DNA from: an uncultured Oscillospiraceae bacterium
Lineage (GTDB): Bacteria > Bacillota > Clostridia > Oscillospirales > Oscillospiraceae
DNA: 48,902 bases
Direction: 5' to 3'
NCBI GenBank assembly: GCA_900757415.1
Contig: CAAENU010000156.1
Location: 1-48,902, forward strand
A model generated the notes under the pieces. The model made no database searches. It had not been told where the DNA came from and worked only from the letters and a program-made list of their open reading frames with translations. This document shows positions 16,742 through 24,483 of this stretch, piece after piece (within the stretch, counting starts at the first letter, position 1; the number at the start of each line of letters is the position of its first letter). The position numbers and the translations under genes are program-made.

Positions 16742-17543
16742 TCGATTCACTTTGGAAGAATTGCTGGCGGTTCGTCTTGCTCATACCTTCCATAATGGCG
16801 AGGTGGGCTTTACCGGACTTGCCACAGGCAAAGCCGCGGCAACCTATATCACCAATATCCCGCTGGCTGCCATGCAGCTGGCACGGCTGACTCATGCGCC
16901 GGATCTGACCATTCTGCTGGCAGGCTGGTGTGTCAACCCGGATCTGAGCAAGCTGGAGAAGATGCCTTCGTCCGAGTATGGCAACGAGCTGCTGTATCTG
17001 CCCTGTGAGGCACAGATGACGACTTGGCCGGGCCCATGGTCCCACCGCATCGGAGAGATCGATTTTGCCTTTTGCTCCGGCGTGCAGGTGGATCGTGAGG
17101 GCAACGTCAACTGCACCTGCATCGGCGACCATGAGAAACCCAAGGTGGCACTGGTCGGCCCGATTTTCCTGCCGGAGCATCTGGCCTTGTTCGGCAGGGA
17201 GTATATCATGATGCCGCATCATGAAAAGCGCTGCTTTGTCCCGCACATCGACCATATCTCCGGCGTCGGCTTCCCCGGCGGCAGAGAGGGTCGGCACCGG
17301 CTGGGACTTACCGGCGGCGGGCCGAGCCATATCTTTACCCCCAAGTGTATTTTTGCCTTTGATGAAAACGGTGAGCTGTATGTGGAATCCATCCACCCCG
17401 GCGTTTTGGCGGAGGATGTGGCCGAGAGTACCGGTTTTGATCTGGGCGATTTGTCCCGTGTGCCGGTCACGCCGGCACCCAGCGCCGAAGAATTGGACAT
17501 CCTGCGCCATGAAGTGGATCCCAACCACATCCTGCTGGATTGA
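16734..17543 (+). CDS. IpdB-like CoA-transferase-fold beta subunit (pair 3)
   Basis: The 269-residue beta-type subunit matches the pair 2 beta in TLEELLAVRLAHTF, FAFCSGVQVDREGNVN and GDHEKPKVALVGP. At the place of the catalytic Glu it has A63 (in ILLAGWCV), so it too lacks the CoA-transferase nucleophile. A distinctive insert, VGFPGGREGRHRLGL, precedes the GGGPSHIFTP block. It begins inside the alpha gene (8-bp overlap) and is followed 29 bp later by the hot-dog protein. Having two Glu-less pairs in one operon suggests two successive hydrolytic or ring-cleaving steps, or two substrates. Confidence 0.82.
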   Translation: MSDRFTLEELLAVRLAHTFHNGEVGFTGLATGKAAATYITNIPLAAMQLARLTHAPDLTILLAGWCVNPDLSKLEKMPSSEYGNELLYLPCEAQMTTWPGPWSHRIGEIDFAFCSGVQVDREGNVNCTCIGDHEKPKVALVGPIFLPEHLALFGREYIMMPHHEKRCFVPHIDHISGVGFPGGREGRHRLGLTGGGPSHIFTPKCIFAFDENGELYVESIHPGVLAEDVAESTGFDLGDLSRVPVTPAPSAEELDILRHEVDPNHILLD

Positions 17544-17572
17544 TATCTATTGATTTGATATGTGAGGTATAT

Positions 17573-18574
17573 ATGAGCAATAAAGAAATCTGGAGAGATA
17601 TTACCGATCCCCGCCGTGCGGAATATGTAGACGATCTGGAAGCCGGCCTGAAAGAACCGGAGTTTGAGAACCTGCAGATCCCGGAGCATCTTGGCCCCGT
17701 GCAGGAGAGAATCGATGACCACAAGATCAAACGCTATGCCTTTGAGATCGACGAGTACAATCCCTGGTTTTTGGAAAAGAGTCCTTTCTATGACGGAGCG
17801 CGTATCGGCGGCGCCGGTATGCTGGTCAATGATCTGGTGCAGATGTTTACCACGGTGTACCGTGCCAGCCATGTGATCGGACTGCACACCGAGGAGCAGA
17901 TCTGGTTCAACAACCCCGTGCGGATGGACGAGGTCGTTACGCTGGAGGGCGAGTATGTCGACTCTTATGTGCTGCGCGGTCAGGGTTATGTTGTTATGAA
18001 CGCCGAGGTCAAGGGTGAAGATGGCCGCAGCATCATCCGCCACCGCGGCGTGGAGATTCTCAAGACCATCCCGGGCGACATCAGCGGCCGTGCCAGCGCT
18101 ACGCCTGAAAAGCGCGTGGAGGGCGTGGTTGCGCCTGATGCAAGATACTTGCAGCACGTTACCGACGATGTAAAGGCAGGCGATGCCATCCGGCCTGTTC
18201 ACAAGACCATTACGGCGGAGCAGGCAGCGGTTTACTCCCGGGTCGGTGAATTTATTACCAATATTCATAACAATCTTGAGATGTCCCGCAAAGGAAATCT
18301 GCGGATGCCGATCGTGCAGGGCGCCCAGATGTTCTGCACCCTGACACAGATGCTGACGGATTTCTTCGGCAAGGATTTCTTTACATCCGGTTGGCTGCGC
18401 ACCAAGTTTATCTCCTCTGTCAAGGTGTTTGAGCCGTTTACGCTGAATGGTGTCGTCACCGATGTGGAGACGCTGGAGGACGGCCGGAAAAAGGTGTCTC
18501 TGGAGGTCTGGATCCGCCGCAGCAGCGACGAGCGTATGGCGGTTATTGGCTGGGCAAGCTGCATCGTCGGCTGA
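17573..18574 (+). CDS. Double hot-dog MaoC/FAS1-type dehydratase-like protein
   Basis: The 333-residue protein appears to be two hot-dog domains (about 25-165 and 195-333), like the MaoC/FAS1_DH family that hydrates or dehydrates acyl-CoA. In the C-terminal half VGEFITNIHNN resembles the SGDxNPIHxD hydratase motif, with the His kept and Glu in place of Asp. In the N-terminal half EYNPWF keeps NP but not the His. So only the second domain looks catalytic, and its motif is altered. ATG 17573 follows GAGG. It ends the catabolic part of the operon. A hydratase/dehydratase on the ThDP or IpdAB-like product is plausible; a thioesterase is the alternative. Confidence 0.75.
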   Translation: MSNKEIWRDITDPRRAEYVDDLEAGLKEPEFENLQIPEHLGPVQERIDDHKIKRYAFEIDEYNPWFLEKSPFYDGARIGGAGMLVNDLVQMFTTVYRASHVIGLHTEEQIWFNNPVRMDEVVTLEGEYVDSYVLRGQGYVVMNAEVKGEDGRSIIRHRGVEILKTIPGDISGRASATPEKRVEGVVAPDARYLQHVTDDVKAGDAIRPVHKTITAEQAAVYSRVGEFITNIHNNLEMSRKGNLRMPIVQGAQMFCTLTQMLTDFFGKDFFTSGWLRTKFISSVKVFEPFTLNGVVTDVETLEDGRKKVSLEVWIRRSSDERMAVIGWASCIVG

Positions 18575-18673
18575 TTGCCGGAAACGGTTTAAGATCAGAG
18601 CAATGCCTTTGCTGCGGTTGCTATACATTTTTGCATTTTGACAGAAAATTGTATCGCTTTTTGCAAAGTGACA

Positions 18674-18682
18674 TGTTATAAT
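18674..18682 (+). promoter_or_regulatory. Extended -10 promoter of the GntR gene
   Basis: TGTTATAAT is a full extended -10 (TGnTATAAT), about 50 bp before the regulator start. No -35 of normal spacing is clear; a TTGACA at 18638 is 33 nt away. The -10 is embedded in GACATGTTATAAT, which contains half-sites like those of the 12146-12172 dyad, so autoregulation is possible. Confidence 0.55.
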
Positions 18683-18730
18683 CAAAAAGAAACACCCAAG
18701 GGGTATCAAAAATAAAGGACAGGAAAACAG

Positions 18731-19450
18731 ATGTCAAAAAAGAAGCCGCTTTATTCTGCCATAGTAGATGATTTGCAGAAACGAATAGCCGAAGGCGAAT
18801 ATCAGCCGGGCGAAAATCTTCCCACGGAATCGGAATTGTGCGAACAATACAATGTTAGCCGCATCACGGTGCGCAAGGCGATCAGCTGCCTGGAGGAGGA
18901 GGGCGTAATCGACCATCCCTTCAGCAAGACGCCCTGTGTCAAGAAGAACTCCATTCCCCGCCACATCAATTATATGCGGGGTTTGAGCGAGGATCTGATG
19001 CGTGAAGGGATTCGCTGCTCCAACTATATTCTGAAGACGGAGAAGATCAATGCAGACGAAACGCTGGCGGAGTCTCTGGAGGTGCCTGTCGGCGAGCCGT
19101 TGTATTACATTGAGCGCCTGCGTTATGGCAATGGTGAGCCATTGTGCTATCAGTCGTTATATTTGGTGGCTCGATTCTGCCCGGGTTTGCTGGACGAGGA
19201 TCTGGTGAAGGGATCCATTTATGCATTGCTTGAGAATAAATATGGCATGAAAATTGACCATTGCGTGCAGAATATTACGGCCTGCATCAGCTCATATCGG
19301 ATCTGCGCACTGCTGGAACTGGCAGATCGCACGGCTATGCTGAAAGTCACGAATACGGGATACCTGCAGACCGGTGAATGCTATGAGTATGCGCAGAACT
19401 ATTATGTTGGCGGTACGTATACAATTTCCGTGGAGCTGTCCCGCAGCTGA
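18731..19450 (+). CDS. GntR-family regulator with UTRA domain
   Basis: The 239-residue protein has an N-terminal GntR winged helix-turn-helix (YSAIVDDLQKRIAEGEY, then LPTESELCEQYNVSRITVRK, residues about 8-75) and a C-terminal UTRA ligand-binding domain (about 90-235, with YYIERLRYGNGEPLCYQSLY). This is the HutC/FarR subfamily, whose members usually repress nearby catabolic genes until a pathway metabolite binds. It lies between the catabolic genes and the TctCBA transporter genes and has its own terminator. The shared dyads at 12146 and 19708 are candidate binding sites. Ligand unknown. Confidence 0.92.
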   Translation: MSKKKPLYSAIVDDLQKRIAEGEYQPGENLPTESELCEQYNVSRITVRKAISCLEEEGVIDHPFSKTPCVKKNSIPRHINYMRGLSEDLMREGIRCSNYILKTEKINADETLAESLEVPVGEPLYYIERLRYGNGEPLCYQSLYLVARFCPGLLDEDLVKGSIYALLENKYGMKIDHCVQNITACISSYRICALLELADRTAMLKVTNTGYLQTGECYEYAQNYYVGGTYTISVELSRS

Positions 19451-19487
19451 AATAACCTTGCCCTGAGCGCTAGAGAATGCAATATTG

Positions 19488-19528
19488 AACCGGGTCAAGC
19501 GATGAAAGGCGATCTTGACCCGGTTTTT
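19488..19528 (+). terminator. Terminator after GntR gene
   Basis: A 12-bp perfect stem AACCGGGTCAAG/CTTGACCCGGTT is followed by TTT, 37 bp past the stop codon. Confidence 0.8.
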
Positions 19529-19911
19529 GCTTTTTCGGCCGTTAAGATTACATCATAAAGTATGGGCAAAAGAACTAAAAATTGGTCATCAGATTTGTCA
19601 TTTAGACGGTTTTCTGCAATTTGTTAAGAGTTTGGCATATTTTGCGGTTTTAAGGCAATATTTCTACAGGAAAAAAAGTTTAATTCTCTATTTTGATCTA
19701 TTTTTAAATGTATTGACATATATAATTTATAATGTTAAAATACAATACGAGGACAATCAAACGGAGAGCAGATGCGGAAGAGAGATAATCGGAAGAAATT
19801 ATTATAATATTATCATATCCGACTGCTGCTGTTCGTAAAGTCCCTGCGCTATTTGTTCATTAAGGGTGATGCCCTTGATAAAATACAAACAATTATAAAG
19901 GAGAAGAGACT
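19529..19911. other. AT-rich intergenic region before tctC
   Basis: This stretch is much richer in A+T than its surroundings. It holds the tctC promoter and candidate operator (19708-19741), an AT-rich dyad-like stretch around 19797-19815 and a small AAGGG/CCCTT hairpin near 19862. A frame of about 107 codons crosses it (19515-19838), but it lacks a ribosome site and protein-like composition, so I do not call a gene. Confidence 0.55.
19708..19741 (+). promoter_or_regulatory. Promoter and candidate operator of tctCBA
   Basis: TTGACA (19713-19718), 17 nt and TAAAAT (19736-19741) form a good promoter. Its -35 is inside ATGT-ATTG-ACAT (19708-19719), the same core as the perfect dyad on the ThDP-operon promoter. 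The shared element suggests co-regulation of transporter and catabolic genes. Confidence 0.65.
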
Positions 19912-20940
19912 ATGAAAAAGATTCTTGCTCTGGTTCTCGCATTGGTTATGACGCTGGCACTGGTGGCCTGCGGCAAGACTGATGACAAGACCAACGATGA
20001 TGCGACCGCTGACGGCGATGCCGCTGCCACCGGCTGGACCCCTAACTCCAACATCACCGTGATCGTTCCCTATTCCGCAGGCGGTACCACGGACCTGTCC
20101 GTCCGCGGTGTGACCGGCGCGATCGACACCTCCGTTCTGCCCTCCGGCGTCAACGTGGTGGTGGACAACGTGGCTGGCGGCTCCGGCCTGGTGGGTATCA
20201 CCCAGTTCGCCAACTCTGCCAATGACGGCTACACCGTCGGCATCATCAACTGCGACTTTATCATGAACATGGCGCTGGGCAACACCGAGCTGCGCTATGA
20301 TCAGTTTACCCCCGTGGGCTGCGTTATGAATGACGGCAATATCGTGTTCGTCTCCGCCAGCGCTCCCTATGACACCTATGAGGAGTTCATCGCTTATGCC
20401 AAGGAAAAGGGCAGCGCAACCATCGGTGATGCCGGTGCCGGTTCCGTGCAGGCCGTTGTTACCGCCGTGTCCGCCAACAAGCTGGGCGCTCCTCTGACCT
20501 CCGTTCACTATGACGATGCCGGCGCTGCCGTTCTGGGCGTTGTTTCCGGCGAAGTGGACGCCGTCTGCTGCTCTTCCGTTACCGCTGCCGCCCAGTATGA
20601 GGCCGGCAACCTGAAGCCCCTGGCCACCAGCGGCGCCGAGCGTATGTCCACCTTCCCCGACGTGCCCACCATGGCCGAGTGCTTCCCCACTGAGCTGGGC
20701 GACATGAACATCCCCGTCTGGGTCTTCCTGGCTGTCCGCAATGATACGGATCCCGCTATTGTGGACTACCTGACCGATATGTTCAGCAAGGCGATCTGCA
20801 CCGACGCTTACGCTGCTGTCCGTGAGCAGTTCTATCTGTGCGACAACAACGAGAATTATCTGACTACCGATAAGGCTTATGAGTTCTGGGCAAGCCAGTT
20901 TGAAGATTATCAGTATGCAGTTTCTCTGCTGAATAACTGA
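19912..20940 (+). CDS. tctC: Tripartite tricarboxylate transporter binding lipoprotein
   Basis: The 342-residue protein has a signal peptide and lipobox (LVAC, Cys20) followed by a low-complexity Asp/Thr linker. It then matches the TctC/Bug solute receptor family, with ITVIVPYSAGGTTDLSVR near the start, NVAGGSGLVG, and a C-terminal FPDVPTMAEC segment. Family members bind carboxylates outside the membrane and pass them to TctAB, driven by an ion gradient. An AAGGAG site precedes ATG 19912. A strong hairpin after the gene may keep its mRNA more abundant than that of tctBA. The ligand is unknown; a carboxylate fed to the neighbouring CoA enzymes is likely. Confidence 0.93.
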   Translation: MKKILALVLALVMTLALVACGKTDDKTNDDATADGDAAATGWTPNSNITVIVPYSAGGTTDLSVRGVTGAIDTSVLPSGVNVVVDNVAGGSGLVGITQFANSANDGYTVGIINCDFIMNMALGNTELRYDQFTPVGCVMNDGNIVFVSASAPYDTYEEFIAYAKEKGSATIGDAGAGSVQAVVTAVSANKLGAPLTSVHYDDAGAAVLGVVSGEVDAVCCSSVTAAAQYEAGNLKPLATSGAERMSTFPDVPTMAECFPTELGDMNIPVWVFLAVRNDTDPAIVDYLTDMFSKAICTDAYAAVREQFYLCDNNENYLTTDKAYEFWASQFEDYQYAVSLLNN

Positions 20941-20975
20941 CCCTCTCTGCATTATTACCTTACTCCCTGACAAGG

Positions 20976-21015
20976 AGTGCCGGGTCAGGCGACCTGCGCC
21001 GCCTGATCCGGCACT
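20976..21015 (+). repeat. Stabilising hairpin between tctC and tctB
   Basis: A 16-bp stem (AGTGCCGGGTCAGGCG, one G-U pair, 8-nt loop) without a T-run lies between binding-protein and membrane genes. Such hairpins often protect the upstream transcript of binding-protein genes. Confidence 0.65.
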
Positions 21016-21075
21016 GCACAACCCACAGCACGGTCGCAAAAGGACCTGTAGCTTTCTCGAAAGGTGGTATTTTCT

Positions 21076-21540
21076 ATGAGAAGACATGGCAATATGGCTT
21101 TTGCGGTCGTATTCTTTGTCATCGGAATCCTTATGTTTGTGTTTACAAAGGATTTCGCTTACAACGGATTGATGGACTTCGGCGCCGGCTTCTGGCCCCG
21201 CGTCATTGCCGTCATTATGATGGTCTGCGCCGTGCTTTTGTTCATTACATCTCTGCTCAGTAAAGATCCTAAAATGAACGAGGTCGTCATCGACTGGAAA
21301 TCGGCCGGTATGAAGCGCGTGTACAAGGTATGCGGCGTGATGATCCTGTTCTGTGTGATTCTGTACCTCTTCGGTTTGTGCATCGCGCTGGCGGTCATGT
21401 TTTGCGGCATTATGCTGGCAATGCACGAGAAAAGATGGTGGATGCTTGCCATTTTCTCCATTAGTATGCCTGTATTTATCTATGTGGTATTCCAGGTGCT
21501 CCTGCGTGTCAAACTGCCGATGGGCATTATCTTCAGCTAA
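21076..21540 (+). CDS. tctB: TctB-type small membrane subunit
   Basis: The 154-residue protein has four hydrophobic segments with the TctB family layout, including the FGAGFWPRVIAVIMM motif after the first helix. It forms the membrane part of the tripartite tricarboxylate transporter with TctA. ATG 21076 follows AAAGGTGG; an in-frame GTG at 21064 overlaps this site and is rejected. The tctA gene starts 13 bp after its stop. Confidence 0.88.
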   Translation: MRRHGNMAFAVVFFVIGILMFVFTKDFAYNGLMDFGAGFWPRVIAVIMMVCAVLLFITSLLSKDPKMNEVVIDWKSAGMKRVYKVCGVMILFCVILYLFGLCIALAVMFCGIMLAMHEKRWWMLAIFSISMPVFIYVVFQVLLRVKLPMGIIFS

Positions 21541-21553
21541 GGAGGTTTGAAAA

Positions 21554-23089
21554 ATGTTTGATGCTTCTTCCTTTTCCCTCGCTCTTGGTGAGCTTCTGAC
21601 GTGGCAGAACCTCCTGTTGATGCTGTTCGGCACCTTCTTTGGAATTTTCTGCGGAGCCATGCCGGGTCTGTCCAGTACCATGGCGCTGACCATCATGGTC
21701 CCGTTTACCTTTTCCATGTCCGGTTATGCCGGCATCCTCTGCCTGCTGGGTATCTTCTGCGGCAGTATTTACGGCGGTTCCATTACCGCGATCCTGATCA
21801 ATACCCCCGGTACCTCCAACTCCGCCGCCACCTGCCTTGACGGCTATCCCATGACGCTGCGGGGCGAGGCTGGCCGTGCGCTGGGTATGTCTACATTCGC
21901 TTCTACTTTTGGCGGTATTTTCTCCGCCCTCTGCCTGTTCGTTACCGCTCCTCTGCTGGCAAAGTTCGCCCTGAACTTTGGCGCACCCGAGAATTTCGCT
22001 CTGGCTGTGTTCGGATTGAGTATCGTGACCAGCATTTCCTCCGATAATCTGATTAAGGGTCTGCTGTCCATGATGATGGGTCTGATGATCTCCAATGTGG
22101 GCATGGATATCCTGACGGCGGAGAGCCGCTTCACCTTCGGCTGGACCTATCTGCTGGGCGGTCTGGCCTATATTGTGATTCTGATCGCGCTGTATGCGTT
22201 CTCTCAGGGCCTGATCAACGTGGAAGGCTATCAGCCCGGTAAGGTGCTCAACAAGCAGAGCGCCAAGCTGACGCGCGTGCTGCCTACATGGAAGGATATC
22301 AAGTCCTGCATCAGCACCATTTTCGCCAGTTCCGTAATCGGCACGCTGATTGGCGCCATTCCCGGAACCGGCGGCGATATCGCCTGCTGGACGGCCTATT
22401 CCCAGGTGAAAAAGGTCTCCAAGGACGGCAAAGAGTTCGGTAAGGGCTGCCTGAAAGGCGTCGCTGCTCCTGAGGCTGCAAACAACGCCGTGTCCGGCGG
22501 CGCCCTGATCCCTCTGCTGACCCTTGGTATCCCCGGCGACGCAGGCTCTGCCATCATGCTGGGCTCACTGATGATGCTGGGTATTACCCCCGGCCCGCTG
22601 CTGTTCAGCAACTCTACCGACAAGGTATACATTATCATCCTCGGCCTGCTGGTGGCCAATATCTTCATGTGCCTGCTGGGTTACTGCGGTATGCGTGGCT
22701 TTGCCAAGATCTCCAACATGCCCCTGCAGGTGCTGACCCCCATGGTCTTCATGTTCTGCTCTGTGGGTACGTTCGCGTTCAACCACAATGTGACGGACAT
22801 CTTTATCATGGTGTTCTTCGGCTTTATCGGTTTCTTCATGGTCAAGTTTGACTTCCCCATTCCTCCCATCATTCTGGGTATCATTCTGGGCGACATGGTG
22901 GAAAAGAACCTGCAGCGGTCGCTTGTGGTATCGGAGGGCAATTTTGCGATCTTCTTTACCCGCCCCATCAGCTGCGTGCTGCTGGTCATTGCCATTCTGA
23001 GCCTGCTGCTGCCGATCGTTTCTGCGGTCCGCAAGAGCCGCAAGCCTGCTGCCGCAAATGTGGAGTCCAATGACTCCGCTGCTGAATAA
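21554..23089 (+). CDS. tctA: TctA-type large permease subunit
   Basis: The 511-residue polytopic membrane protein matches the TctA family. It has the N-terminal FGIFCGAMPGLSSTMAL motif and the internal repeat IGAIPGTGGDIACW, as well as the GSIYGGSITAILINTPGT and LTLGIPGDAGSAIML blocks. TctA forms the transport path of the tripartite tricarboxylate transporter. An AAGGAGG site lies at its start. The C-terminus is a short charged tail. Confidence 0.93.
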   Translation: MFDASSFSLALGELLTWQNLLLMLFGTFFGIFCGAMPGLSSTMALTIMVPFTFSMSGYAGILCLLGIFCGSIYGGSITAILINTPGTSNSAATCLDGYPMTLRGEAGRALGMSTFASTFGGIFSALCLFVTAPLLAKFALNFGAPENFALAVFGLSIVTSISSDNLIKGLLSMMMGLMISNVGMDILTAESRFTFGWTYLLGGLAYIVILIALYAFSQGLINVEGYQPGKVLNKQSAKLTRVLPTWKDIKSCISTIFASSVIGTLIGAIPGTGGDIACWTAYSQVKKVSKDGKEFGKGCLKGVAAPEAANNAVSGGALIPLLTLGIPGDAGSAIMLGSLMMLGITPGPLLFSNSTDKVYIIILGLLVANIFMCLLGYCGMRGFAKISNMPLQVLTPMVFMFCSVGTFAFNHNVTDIFIMVFFGFIGFFMVKFDFPIPPIILGIILGDMVEKNLQRSLVVSEGNFAIFFTRPISCVLLVIAILSLLLPIVSAVRKSRKPAAANVESNDSAAE

Positions 23090-23115
23090 TTTGGCGTTTT
23101 CCTTTCCAAGTGCAT

Positions 23116-23170
23116 ATATGCAGCAGTGCAAGCCGGATCTTTTGCTGATCCGGCTTGTACTGCATATTTG
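23116..23170 (+). terminator. Long hairpin after tctA
   Basis: An inner 11-bp stem CAAGCCGGATC/GATCCGGCTTG is extended by an outer ATATGCAG/CTGCATAT pair across an internal bulge, followed by only TTTG. It may be a weak terminator or a processing site; the next gene starts 13 bp later. Confidence 0.55.
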
Positions 23171-23182
23171 AGGTGAACAAAT

Positions 23183-24241
23183 ATGAATATGAATGCGATC
23201 CGCGTAGGTGTGGTAGGCTGCGGGGCCATCAGCTCTGTCTATCTGGATACGATGATCCGGCATTTCTCCGATGTGCTGGAGGTCCGGCTGTGCAGCAGCG
23301 CCCATATGAACTCGGCGCAGGCGCAGAGTGAACGATACGGTATCACGGCTGTTTCCACCGAAGAATTGCTGGCCTGCCCCGATATTGATCTGGTGGTGAA
23401 CCTGACGCCTGTCCCCGCTCACGAGACCATTATCCGCAAGGCGCTGGAACGGGGAAAGCACGTCTACTCAGAGAAGACGCTGACGGAATCCCTGAAGCAG
23501 TCCGCGCAGCTGCTTGCGCTGGCGGAGAAACGAGGGCGGCTGCTGTGCTGCGCACCGGACACGATGCTCAGCGCCGGCGTGCAGACGGCGCGCCGGGCGC
23601 TGCAGGAGGGCATGATCGGGCAGGTAACCAGCGTGGAGATGAATATGAACCGCGATTACGGGGCGTTTTACCCGCGGCTGCCGTTCCTGCTGCAGCCCGG
23701 CGCAGGCTGCGGCATGGACATCGGGCCGTATTTCATCAGCTGCGCGGTTTATCTGCTGGGGCCTGTGGCGGAGGTGGCCGGTTTTTCCGATGTGAGCCGT
23801 CCCTGTCGTGAGGGAGGATTGAAAATCCAAAATGAAAACCGCTTTATGGCGGCGCTGCGGTTCCGCAGCGGCGTACTGGGGACCCTGCATATGAATGCCG
23901 ACAGCGGCGGCAGGGAAGAACCCTATCTTGCCATCTATGGCACAAAGGGCACGCTGCGTATTCCCGAACCCAATAAGTTCAGCCGCTGCGCATGGTTGGA
24001 TCAGGGGGGAGAACGGCGGGAGCTGCCCTGCACCGGCGGCTACACGGAGCTGTGGCGGGGCGCCGGTGTGGCAGAAATGGCGCGGGCGCTGCTGGCGGGA
24101 CGTGCGCCCATGCTGGACGCCCGATTTGCCTACCATACGCAGGAGGTCATTCAGGCAGTTTATGACAGCAGCGCGGAGAGACGGCATATCTGCGTGCGCA
24201 GCGATCTGCCGCGGCATTGTCAGGCGGCGCTGAAACCATAA
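23183..24241 (+). CDS. Gfo/Idh/MocA family oxidoreductase
   Basis: The 352-residue protein has an N-terminal Rossmann domain (VGVVGCGAISSVYLD, residues 8-22), the family motif near EKTLTESLKQ (around residue 95, where many members have EKP), and a C-terminal Gfo/Idh/MocA domain (from about residue 125, with a GCGMDIGPYFISCAVYLLGP helix). These enzymes oxidise or reduce sugars, polyols or cyclitols with NAD(P). It follows the transporter genes and could be cotranscribed through the hairpin. A cyclitol- or sugar-acid-type substrate is possible, but unproven. AGGTG precedes ATG 23183. Confidence 0.88.
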   Translation: MNMNAIRVGVVGCGAISSVYLDTMIRHFSDVLEVRLCSSAHMNSAQAQSERYGITAVSTEELLACPDIDLVVNLTPVPAHETIIRKALERGKHVYSEKTLTESLKQSAQLLALAEKRGRLLCCAPDTMLSAGVQTARRALQEGMIGQVTSVEMNMNRDYGAFYPRLPFLLQPGAGCGMDIGPYFISCAVYLLGPVAEVAGFSDVSRPCREGGLKIQNENRFMAALRFRSGVLGTLHMNADSGGREEPYLAIYGTKGTLRIPEPNKFSRCAWLDQGGERRELPCTGGYTELWRGAGVAEMARALLAGRAPMLDARFAYHTQEVIQAVYDSSAERRHICVRSDLPRHCQAALKP

Positions 24242-24404
24242 GCAAGCCGCGGCCTGCAATGCCGGTTTTGCCGATTCGACAGGCAGACCCAATATGTAAA
24301 ACAAGTGCGCTGCGCCGAGGGGAGAAGGTATGTCCACGCTGGGCGGCGATTCGGTTCATTTTTCGGTCGATTTGTGTCGAGCAGACCCGAGGGGGGAGGA
24401 TGTG

Positions 24405-24413
24405 TGCTATACT
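24405..24413 (+). promoter_or_regulatory. Extended -10 before the surface-protein gene
   Basis: TGCTATACT matches an extended -10 (TGnTATAAT, one mismatch) about 70 bp before the start at 24484. No clear -35 is seen. The rest of the gap 24242-24483 shows nothing I can name. Confidence 0.4.
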
Positions 24414-24483
24414 GCGGGGCAGATAAATGCCATGGGCCAAGGTACGGCAGGAAATAAATGGCAAAAATTGAGGAGGGCGAGAC

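Noticed and set aside
17219..18709. Open frame of 496 codons antisense to the pair 3 beta subunit and hot-dog gene
   Set aside because: It crosses two identified genes on the other strand and has shadow-like composition.
19515..19838. Frame of 107 codons in the AT-rich gap before tctC
   Set aside because: It has no ribosome site, begins in the GntR terminator and covers the tctC promoter.
19849..21717. Open frame of 622 codons antisense to tctC and tctB
   Set aside because: Composition is typical of a codon-bias shadow, and the + strand genes are clear homologues with ribosome sites.
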